64,000 nt of DNA from Dolomedes plantarius (lineage: Eukaryota > Arthropoda > Arachnida > Araneae > Dolomedidae), in the NCBI GenBank assembly GCA_907164885.2, contig OU015490.1, positions 12,202,966-12,266,965 of the forward strand, written 5' to 3'. The translations under genes were made by a program, and so were the position numbers. The stretch's first letter is position 1; every line of letters starts with the position of its first letter. Under the pieces are notes generated by a model, which worked only from the letters and a program-made list of their open reading frames with translations, was not told the origin of the DNA and ran no database searches. Positions 55,404 through 64,000 of the stretch are shown here, piece after piece.

Positions 55404-56777
55404 GTGTCGTGGATTACGACATATAAAAAAGTAGAAAAGTGCAGGCAAACCAATTAAGGAGAACAAACGGAAGGCGAACAAACGGGACGAAAAATGAAAA
55501 ACGAAATGACGCCAGACGATACAAGAAGAATGTCGTGGGGATACGATATGGTAGAAGTTCGAAAAGTGCAGAAAAGCCAATTAAATCGAACAAACGAGGG
55601 TAAAATGAAAAAGTGAAATGACGCCTGCCTGTACAATAAACCGGATGAAGGATAAGAAATTGAAAAGCAACAGTTAAGAGACGAAACAGCGAGGGGGCTG
55701 CATGGAGGGGACATTGAGATGAAAAGGAATTGTCGGCAAAGAGGAGATGACCCCACACATAGGAGATGTTCTGAGAGAACATGATCTCTAGAAAGGCAGG
55801 GGTGAGTCGAAGCGGAGTTGTTTTAATATGATACGCCCCTCACTCTGAATTGTCTAAAGAAATAGTTAGGTGGTAAAAATTAGCGAATCGAAGTGAGAGA
55901 AAAGATTGAACATGAGTGACGAATGAAAATGAAAAAGGCGGGGAGTTGAGAAGATAAAAAATAGAGAGAGTGAGAAAATTAAGAATCTATGATCAGATAT
56001 TTGTGCTCAGACTCAGCACACTGGAATAAAGTAGTAGCCTCGTAAGCGAGAAGTTTCAAAAGAGTATATGGGAGATTGCGCACAGAATTAGCGCATCGCT
56101 ATAAGCCTGCAAGCCAACGATGAGAGGAGAATAGTTGAGTAGTATAGCCGAGAGAGATTGCCTGAACCTTGCAAGCTAGCGATGAGTGGAGCATAGAGGA
56201 GCGTCGGAGCCATGATAAATTGCCTGACCCGTGCAAGCTAGCGATGAGAGGAGAATAGTTGAGCTGCGGAACCAAGATAGATTGCCTGACCCCTACAAGC
56301 CAACGATGGAGAACCGATCCTACCGTCAAAGCCCTCTTCTTCCCGCGCCATACAGCTGTTGTGATGATTGCGTTCTCCGGAGAAAAGTGAATCCCGATAA
56401 ATGATACACCAATCGATGCAAGTGAATTCGTCGGCGAATGTTTCCCTCTGCAGTCTGCAAAAAATGGAGGTAACCTTTCATTACCTATTGCCACAAAGTC
56501 TATAAATCCCCGAGTCATATAGGCTGAATATAGGCTGAAGTTAAGAAGTACTATATATTGCGTACTGAGAATGAAGTCAATTTAAATAAGTGAAATAGTA
56601 TAATTAAATATTCCCTTGATATAATGGGTGTTTCTTTAGGTTGATAATTATCAGTAAGATAATTGAATGTGCAATCATATATGTGTTATGTTAATAAATC
56701 ACTGTATTATTTAGAATTCAGAGTAATGGTATCATTGCCTACCACTATACTAAGTCACGACCACCCCAATTAACACT

Positions 56778-56783
<6 letters not shown>
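55404..56783 (+). mobile_element. Candidate long solo LTR
   Basis: The block begins TGTCGTGGATTACGACA after TATATATATGTGTGTG and ends CACTACAACA before a TA array. An AATAAA is at 56694. Composition differs from its flanks (purine-rich, higher GC). Insertion at TATATGTG is like that of the LTRs at 36483 and 60284. No second copy is in the window, so the LTR identity is inferred from ends only. Minus-strand frames at 55311-55782 have no domain. Confidence 0.4.
56100..56312 (+). repeat. Minisatellite, four copies of about 62 bp
   Basis: The core 'gcaagctagcgatgag' or a variant begins at 56109, 56173, 56233 and 56295. Intervening phrases 'aggagaatagttgag' and 'attgcctgac' repeat as well. The 139-codon antisense frame 56099-56518 reads through these repeats. 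Confidence 0.88.

Positions 56784-56866
<83 letters not shown>
56784..56866. repeat. (TA)n microsatellite
   Basis: A pure TA array, then TGTGTG. Confidence 0.97.
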
Positions 56867-56871
<5 letters not shown>

Positions 56872-57442
56872 AATGGCACGGACACGGGCCGAAGAATGAA
56901 GGGCTGAGTGGCATAGTTTTGATTAATGATTCATCTTGCTTCATCTAATTGAGGTTAAAATGGATGACTTGTCGCCGAGCCGTGCATCACAAATGTTTAA
57001 ATCCATTCCCGCATCATCTCAACCCTCGGACACAAATCATAACACAACTTTCTCGAACTACATTTTAAGTTCACCGACCGCTCAGTCGGTATGAATGCAG
57101 CAAGTGGAAGTACAGGAATTCGTCCTAGTTTTGGACGTCAAGATTTATATAAACTTCAACCCATCACGTGACAAAAGGGTGTGTCTTAATAGTTAATTGG
57201 TTTAAAGTTGTTGTTGATGTGCAGAACTGATTTAAATTTGTACTGACGCCGCGCCGCGTCTCTTTACGTAATAAAGACAGCCATCTTGAATGATTTTGCC
57301 GAAGGCTGTAATAATGGAATTTAACGCGAATGCCCAAAGGGATTAAATAACTTAAGGGGTTAAAAAAGGGGTATGTAATTTTGAATAGTAAAGTGAGGAA
57401 TTAATAGTTCTTAAATATTCAGAGTGTTGAATTAAGAAGTTA
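56867..57442. other. Non-coding stretch 3' of the gag-protease relic
   Basis: It could contain the 3' LTR of the adjoining element. It has a TTATATAAAC box at 57145 and a GC-rich patch at 57240-57275. Weak colinear similarity to 59970-60145 was noticed around the same box. Confidence 0.35.
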
Positions 57443-57466
57443 CTAGATTTTTAATATTATAGAATA

Positions 57467-57478
57467 TCCCCCCCCCGT
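57467..57478 (-). other. Candidate polypurine tract
   Basis: On the minus strand ACGGGGGGGGGATA directly follows the protease-like frame. Its position just before the presumed 3' LTR fits a plus-strand primer site, but a clear TG start of an LTR was not seen. Confidence 0.4.
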
Positions 57479-59080
57479 CCGAGAAGAGGCTGACCTGCAA
57501 TGCCTGCATTGGAGGGCAGACTCAGACGAGTGAGAAAAATGGGCGTTAAACATATCAAAAACTTCAATTTTATGAACATTACTATTATTATACACATGCT
57601 TATTATCACATTTATTTTGTAGATGTAATGAAATTTTACTTATATCACAAATATTAACCAACTTCAAAGAAATTCTATTTTGATACACACAAAATTGGTT
57701 ACAGTCAATTACTACTTTAAACTTTTTACACTCATGAAGTCCCAGAATAAGATAAGGCAAGTCATAGTCCAAAACATATGCAGAAATATTTATAGTTATT
57801 ATCCCTATTTTCAAAGTTAATACACATTTAGTTGTAATTAAGATTCCAACCTCAGCTTGCCTGACCTTAATTGGAGAACTTTAGTAACATTTCTGTTTAC
57901 ACTGCTTGACTAGTTTTTGTGACATCAGACTAATGATTGAAGCAGTGTCAATCACACAATTTAAAAAATTATGTTTCTCATTTCTATATAGTCCTTTTGT
58001 TTTATCAACCCCATGATTTCTGATAATTTCCCCCCTCAATGACAGTAATTGACAGTCTGGCGCCTGATTTCTTTCAAATTCAGGTTCCTCATAATGATGT
58101 TTGTTGTCTGACACCGCATCTTATCAAATCTCTCATTAATAGAGCAAGTCTGTTCCCAATGGTAAGCATTACTTATGCCAAAATTAGAACATTTTCGACA
58201 GGGTCTAGGTGGTAAATCTGCATATGGTTGGTGGTGATTAATTTGGTTATTGGGTCTGGGTGCAAAATTCCCATTCAAGTTGTGATCTCTGGCCTGCCAT
58301 TGTCTGAATTGTTGATGCTGACTATAATTAGGTCTAAACTGAGTTTGTTGATTATTATTAGGTCTAAATTGAGGCTGGGAAGAGCAATTTTGTCTAAATT
58401 GATGAGGTGGACTATAATTCATCCTAACTTGAGGTTGGTTGTAGTAATTCTGTCTAAATTGGGGCCTATTTTTAAACTTAGTGTTAAAAAAGTTATCCCG
58501 ATTCCCTTGATTAGCTTTGTTTCTTTCATTATTTATTTTGATTAGCTTAGTAGCCAACACTAACCATTCTGTCGCTATTTGAGGAGGATTTGCAGTTATG
58601 GTCATTCTCATTTGAGCATTTAGGCCTTGTGTTAGGCCCTCTAGTATTAACTTCTGTGATAACCCCAATCTTTTTCCTACATCAATTTTTTTATGAAAAT
58701 ATTTGGTTAAGTCATCATCATATTCAAATTTCAAATTGGAAAATTCAGAGAATTCCACGCTATCTGTCTCAAAGAATAATTCCTGCAAAGTATTTTTTAA
58801 TTCTGTCCATTCTTGAATATGTAAGCAGGAATTTACGAAGGCAGTAAGAGCTTCCCCTTTTAGGAATTTTGAAATACATCTTATTTTATGTTCATCTGAA
58901 GCATTTGCTTGGGAAAATTTCTGTTCAATATATGCAAGCCATTTTTTCTAGTTTCATACCCCCCTCTGGGTCAAAAGGAATAAAATCCCTGAATTCCTTC
59001 TCTAAATTATCAAGTTGAAATTGTTCCTTGCATTCTGTCCCTTCATTTTTATTTTCTGTTTTTATATCTTTTCCCTCCAT
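57467..59080 (-). pseudogene. LTR-retrotransposon gag-protease relic without pol
   Basis: Gag forms the particle of LTR retroelements. The minus-strand start at 59080 gives MEGKDIKTENKNEG, then FIPFDPEGG. A one-base change in an A run near 58948 shifts the frame, and then KFSQANASDEHKIRC and FVNSCLHIQEWTEL follow. A capsid-like part is next, then a Gln/Asn/Pro-rich repeat region (QFRPN/QFRQN units, about 58470-58260). A single zinc knuckle follows, CRKCSNFGISNAYHWEQTC. A protease-like segment comes next with VIDTASIISLM, so the DTG motif has Ala for Gly. A later part is DLPYLILGLHECKKFKVVID. The frame breaks at least twice. It runs straight into a G9 polypurine tract at 57467-57478, so no reverse transcriptase or integrase is present. 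Confidence 0.7.
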
Positions 59081-60283
59081 TTTATAAGTTTAACAAAATA
59101 TCAATTTAAGAAATACACAGATAAACACTCTAAAAATTCTAGGAAATGCAATCAAAATACAGATCAAGACTAACAATATTAACCTCTGTTCATTCTAATT
59201 TCCAAAACAAAATCTTTTACCTTTCACTTTTTCTTTACATTTACTTTTATTATATTTTTTTTCTTTCAATCAATCGATTTTCCCCCCATACATTTCTTAA
59301 ATATTTTCTCCCTCTTCTTCTGTTCTCTCAAGTTATCGGTGACATCAGTTCACTTATTCACAATAGGCGCACACCCATTACGACGAAATGAAAACAAATC
59401 TGGTCACAATATTCGTCAATCAATACAAGGCACACAATTATAAAAAAAAAAACCTTCACTCGTATCCCCTTTTTTTACTACGGAGAACATGGCTGAATTT
59501 AAATCCGCAATCACTGGTCATCACACGGAGCAATGGGGAACACAATCACTAAACGCGAATGAAGAACGCCGAACACAACTTTCGATTACGCGCACAATCT
59601 TCGATGACACACACGTACTACGACGGAATTACTGGGAAAGAGGAGATATCGACCTTGACACATAAAGCCCACAGCGTGAGTTGACTTTTCTCCCTTGACC
59701 GCAAACAGAAACCGAAAAAACTATGTACTGGAAAATTTACTGTGGGATCTCCCGTGCAGCAAAACTTGCATCTCTGTTACAAGTCTGTACATCACTGACG
59801 ACTCTCTGTAATGTACTAGACAACCCAAGGAGAAGACTGATGTACAGCACATCACAAGGGATTGATGTTGTCTGTAGTCGTGGCTCGAATAATAATCGAC
59901 GCAGCAAGTTATGGCATTACATTTATTTTGTCGGAGAATACGTCTTCCCAAGGCACTTACAAAATCCACAAGCGTACAGGTTTGTTGTTCGGACGGCTTA
60001 TATAAACTTTGTCATGTGATCATGATAGTGATTAGGGATTTGCTGTTGTTGATGAGTCACATGTGGTTTTATTTAATCTGCGCAGAGCCTATATGAAATC
60101 TTCGGTGACGCCACGTGGTTTGAAAAAGGAAGCCATTTAATATTTTCCACCGGAGGCCTTTTAGGACTGAGAATTGGAAACGAAAATTAGTTCGTACGCC
60201 CAGAGAAATTTACAATAATTTTAGAATTTAAAATGGTATGAGGTTTTTAATGTTATATATATAGACATATATATGTGTGTGTG
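59081..60283. other. Leader and possible 5' LTR of the gag-protease relic
   Basis: It holds a TTATATAAAC box at 59999, shared with 57145, and 'ttgttgatg' about 50 bases from it in both places. The two regions are too diverged to call an LTR pair with confidence. No coding region is supported. Confidence 0.35.
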
Positions 60284-60806
60284 TGTCAGAACTTAGCTGG
60301 GAAAAGAATGATTAATGTAAATTTAAAGGGTCTTGCGAATTAAATTATTTTCGTGGCGTAGTTCGCCTCTAGTTTTTCATATTTCAAGACGCGTTCCGCG
60401 AATTGGGAAAGGAAAATTCCCCTTTTCATTATATAATCTTGGCGCGTCTGTGGTTAAGCGTTCAAAGAGAAAGTCTTATATAATTCTCCTCGGAGGGATG
60501 TCTAGATTGGGCTCTGCGCATGTGTAGGGAGAGTTGGCGCGCGGAGTTGACCGCGAATTTTAGCATAGCGCGGGATAAAAGTCGATCCTGTCGGATGTGT
60601 GTTTCGCTGGGTCTCTAAAAAAGAAATGGCGAATAATGAAATGCGTAGATCTGGAGAGGTGGTCTACATGGAATCGAACTGAATAAACTCTACTTATTTG
60701 ATACGATGCTGAGTCATTTTCGAGTGAATGCCTTACCTCGATGCCATAGATTATAAAACAAGAAGACTGAAATCGACATAATAGCAGGCAAAGCCAACGC
60801 CTGTCA
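60284..60806 (+). repeat. 5' LTR
   Basis: TGTCAGAACTTAGCTGG to ACGCCTGTCA. It has the TG...CA ends of LTRs. It is nearly identical to the 3' LTR, with a handful of substitutions and one- or two-base indels. Confidence 0.94.
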
Positions 60807-60809
60807 GTA

Positions 60810-60830
60810 GACGGCAGGATCGAACTAATG
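60810..60830 (+). other. Candidate primer-binding site
   Basis: GGCAGGATCGAAC lies within ten bases of the LTR end, where a tRNA primer site is expected. The tRNA was not identified. Confidence 0.4.
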
Positions 60831-60928
60831 CGGAACGAAAGAAAAAAACGCCTCATTTTAGGATAGCACACAGGTGCGAAGACTAATTACGACCTTATAA
60901 AATTCAATTACGTTCAAGAAAAATTACT

Positions 60929-61423
60929 ATGGCAGAAGAAACAAGTGACACGGCCTTTCAGGAAAAAATAGAACTTGATGACAGTCTCGTGCAACAAATT
61001 GGAACTCCTGAAAGGACTATACCCACTGCAAATGCATATAACGCAGAAGAAAACACAAGAAAAAATAATACTGAAGAATCACAGATGGACAGCGGATGGA
61101 CCAAAAAAGATATAGCAAAAAATAACTGATGTGCATTTAAAAATTCCAATATTCGACAGCAAAAGGAAAAAGAATATTCTTCCTTGGTTAAACATGTCGA
61201 TGAAAAATGTCAAGCGCTAAATTTAGACGCAGAGTGGAAGAAAGAGAACTTATATAATTTTGTGAACGATGAGGTGCAGGACCTAATAATTTCCACAGAG
61301 TTATATAAAGAAAACTATAATGATATAAGAAAAAAATTAATTACAATATTTTCAAGAAGTCGTGAACAGCTAATAATATATTTCCGAAAAGATACTTCAA
61401 TTGCAGTGATATGTCTAAAGTGA
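60929..61423 (+). pseudogene. Gag-like open frame with one stop, unrecognised
   Basis: The start at 60929 gives MAEETSDTAFQEKIELDDSL. A TGA at 61127-61129 interrupts. The same frame then continues through EKEYSSLVKHVDEKCQALNL and NDEVQDLIISTELYKENYND to a stop at 61421-61423. It is highly charged and probably helical, about 164 codons in all. Its position after the primer site suggests gag, but no zinc knuckle or capsid motif is visible. Confidence 0.5.
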
Positions 61424-61758
61424 TGTTTTAATGTTTTAATTGCTTATTTATAATTTTTGGGTACCCATTTTACATTTTCTAATATAAGAAATTAATATTG
61501 TTTATAAAATACATGGTAAAAATAGTTTTGATGTAAATTGTATATTTTAAAACCACTGCTCCAGGTCTTACAGAACAGAAAGAGATAACCCAGGGGTTGT
61601 TAAGGGAACATTTGATTTTAAATAATGGGGTTTTCACTGAGATTTTTGTTGTGTGGGAGACGTCCCCATTCAACATTTTTCCAGTTGGCTGATTTGATTG
61701 TTTTGGTCTTCTGAAGTCTTGCCACATGCAATTAGCTACTCCTTGTGTGCACGCCTTC

Positions 61759-61776
61759 AGGGGGACAGGGGGAAGT
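61759..61776 (+). other. Polypurine tract
   Basis: AGGGGGACAGGGGGAAGT ends directly at the TG of the 3' LTR, where plus-strand DNA synthesis starts in LTR elements. Confidence 0.85.
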
Positions 61777-62294
61777 TGTCAGAACTTAGCTGGGAAAAGA
61801 ATGATTAATGTAAATTTAAAGGGGGCTTGGGGATTAAATTATTTTCGTGGCGTAATTCGCCTCTAGTTTTTCATATTTCAAGACGCGTTCCGCGAATTGG
61901 GAAAGGAAAATTCCCCTTTTCATTATATAATCTTGACGCGTCTGTGCTTAAGCGTTCAAAGAGAAAGTCTTATATAATTCTCCTCGGAGGGATGTCTAGA
62001 TTGAGCTCTGCGCATGTGCAGGGAGAGTTGGCGCGCGGAGTTGACCGCGAATTTTAGCAGAGCGCGGGATAAAGTCGATCCTGTCGGATGTGTGTTTCGC
62101 CGCGTCTCTAAAAGAAATGGGGAATAATGAAATGCGTAGATCTGGAGAGGTGGTCTACATGGAATCGAACTGAATAAACTCTACTTATTTGATACGATGG
62201 TGAGTCATTTTCGAGTGAATGCCTTACCTCGATGCCATAGATTATAAAACAAGAAGACTGAAATCGACATATTAGCAGACAAAGCCAACGCCTG

Positions 62295-62297
<3 letters not shown>
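61777..62297 (+). repeat. 3' LTR
   Basis: The second copy of the LTR, ending CCTGTCA against a TA microsatellite. It contains ATTATATAATC and GAATAAACTC, candidates for a TATA box and poly-A signal, at the same places as in the 5' LTR. Confidence 0.94.
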
Positions 62298-62333
<36 letters not shown>

Positions 62334-62357
62334 TAGATAGATAGATAGATAGATAGA
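62298..62357. repeat. (TA)n(GATA)n microsatellite
   Basis: TA repeats followed by about seven GATA units. Confidence 0.96.
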
Positions 62358-62724
62358 GATAATTAAACAAATAAAGTTTGACGAAAAATTTTTTATATGT
62401 AGTGTGACTAATTTTATTTATCAGGCTAAGTCTTATCTTTAACCAGTGATGAGTTTTATTGAATTTTATTTATTTTCTTTCCACGTACGAATACATTTAG
62501 ATCTTTTATATTATATTAACCAATCAAGACAGAGGGTTTTTTTTGCACAACAATCCCTGCACTACGGAAGAACAGAAAAGGAGAAAAGAAAGACATATAA
62601 ATAGAACGTTTTTAATACCCTCTCTCAACCATATAAATTCAGTCGGAATAATATTGGAATCGTCCTTTAGGTCAGAGAGCGTGATATTTGGTTTTTCGAA
62701 TAAACAAATCGCTGACATCTAAAA

Positions 62725-63815
62725 ATAACCTTAATGTAGGTATTGAGAATTTTTACCTCATACTGTTTCCCCTTAAATATTTGCCGTATAGGTAACTTTT
62801 CGTATTCGCAATTAGTTAAAGGAGTTAATACATGTTTAAAAAAACAATATATGTTTAGAAATGACTATATATATGATATTAATATTATTCATGTCCTGCT
62901 AATTTCACAAGTTGTAAATATTTCAAGCAAATAGCTTTAACTTAACCAAACATGCACTAATTTAACTATTGAATGTACACACAGCATTTGTATTCGGCCT
63001 GGATAATTATCTTGTATTGAGAATTTTTCACTTTCAATTTTAGCCCTTAAAGAGATTTGCCCTAATGGCTTTTTTTCTGTTTTGTAATTTGTTAATTTGA
63101 CCAATGTATGTTTCAGGAACAACTGTATATCTGATATTCATGTTATTCATGGCCTGCTAGTTTCATAAGCTGTAAATATTTCATGAAGATAGTTTAAACT
63201 TAAGCAAACGTAAATTAAATTAACTATCGAATGTACATCCAACACTTGTAATAAGAGTTTTGATAATTATTTTAACTTAGGTTTTGAGAATTTTCAATTA
63301 CAATTTTAGCCCTTATAGAGATTTGCCCTATTAACCCTTTTTTGTTAGTGTGATTTTTTAATATGTAGTATATTTTTTAATATGTAGTTAATATGTAGTA
63401 TATTTCGAAAACAACTGTATATCTGTGATTAATGCTATTCATATACTGCTAGTTTCATACGCTGTATATATTTCATGAAAATAATTTAAACTTAAGCAAA
63501 CATAAATTAATTTAACTATCGAATATACACCCAACATTTGTTATAAAAATTTTGATTATTATCTTAACTTAGGTATGGAGAATACTTCACTTACAATTTT
63601 AGCCATTGAAAAATTGCCCTGTAGTTATATTCTCGCATTTGTTATTAGTTAAAATTACCAATACAAGTTTCAGAAACAATTGTTTATCTGCGATTAAAAT
63701 TATTCATACCCTACTAGTTTCATAAACTGTTAACATTTCAGCGAAATAGCTTTAACTTAACCAAGCATAGTATAATTTAACCATCGAATGTACAACCGAC
63801 ATATTTAATAACACA
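62725..63815 (+). repeat. Satellite-like tandem array, four copies of about 270-290 bp
   Basis: The marker 'tattgagaat' or a variant starts at 62741, 63015, 63282 and 63574. Each unit also contains 'ttattcat...ctgctagtttcata', 'gtaaatatttca' and 'aactatcgaatgtaca'. Copies differ by many substitutions, and a small duplication of 'ttaatatgtagtatattt' lies at 63356-63402. Non-coding, with old internal divergence. Confidence 0.85.
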
Positions 63816-64000
63816 AATTATTTTTTTTCTAATTTATGGCGTCTCCTCTGGTACCGATGCATCAGGTAAATTCATTAGGAAGAACCAAAATAGTCCTCTG
63901 TTTACCTCAGCAAGTGTATTTATGATCTCTGATCAATAAGCCACTATTATAAAGCGACGTTAATGGCACACTTAACTAAAATCGATGTCTGGGGTAATGC
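63816..64000. other. Right edge of window
   Basis: No feature supported. Confidence 0.4.

Larger units (their letters stand above)
60284..62297 (+). mobile_element. Non-autonomous LTR retrotransposon, complete
   Basis: Two direct LTRs (60284-60806 and 61777-62297) enclose 970 bp. The 3' LTR is preceded by a purine-rich AGGGGGACAGGGGGAAGT. Only a short gag-like frame is inside, with no protease, reverse transcriptase or integrase. Flanks are TATATGTGTG on the left and TATATA on the right, so a target duplication cannot be told from microsatellite. Confidence 0.93.

Noticed and set aside
56099..56518. 139-codon antisense frame
   Set aside because: It reads through a 62-bp minisatellite whose length keeps the frame open by chance.
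57000..60150. Calling 57000-57466 and 59727-60180 an LTR pair
   Set aside because: A shared TTATATAAAC box and scattered words are suggestive, but the overall match is too weak and no TG...CA borders were fixed.

Overview
This window is animal nuclear DNA and looks intergenic or intronic. It is very AT-rich, full of long (TA)n microsatellites, and crowded with eukaryotic transposons: Tc1/mariner, piggyBac, Helitron, Penelope-like, LTR, non-LTR and tRNA-derived SINEs. The only recognisable cellular coding sequence is two tandem, minus-strand exons. Each encodes the signal-peptide and N-terminal cholinesterase-like part of an arthropod-type neuroligin. With the transposon set, this suggests a chelicerate, most likely a spider. 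That is an inference and no taxon-specific marker was seen.

Layout. 0-4 kb: microsatellite, AT-rich DNA and a dispersed repeat. 4.19-4.67 kb: neuroligin-like first coding exon A, flanked by three separate tandem duplications and, about 1 kb upstream, an octamer/homeobox-like element. 8.9-16.6 kb: SINEs, a short Helitron, a 777-bp foldback element, a six-copy minisatellite and a second copy of the dispersed repeat. 17.5-25.2 kb: an internally deleted mariner, decayed Tc1 and mariner pieces, and almost 1 kb of compound TA repeat. 27.5-30 kb: a non-LTR retrotransposon 3' piece, a hammerhead-like motif and a MITE. 32.7-33.2 kb: neuroligin-like first coding exon B, with the same upstream element. 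34.7-43.2 kb: MITE, solo LTR, SINE, an almost intact Tc1, a Penelope-like reverse transcriptase relic ending at a 58-bp perfect palindrome, and LTR edges. 43-49 kb: AT-rich DNA with tandem duplications and a SINE. 49-57 kb: a deleted DUF4817-type transposon, a Penelope-like relic interrupted by a deleted piggyBac, a full-length dead Tc1 and a candidate LTR. 57-64 kb: a gag-protease relic, a complete non-autonomous LTR retrotransposon and a four-copy satellite.

How it fits together. Exons A and B share 94 of 120 aligned residues, end in the same splice phase, and have matching upstream elements. No further neuroligin exon was recognised in the 28 kb between them. They could be alternative first exons of one neuroligin gene whose body lies left of the window, two large-intron paralogues, or a partial duplication. 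Nearly everything else is mobile or simple-sequence DNA. TA-targeting transposons and LTRs repeatedly sit inside or against TA or TATATGTG tracts. All coordinates come from reading the sequence; identities were counted by eye where stated.
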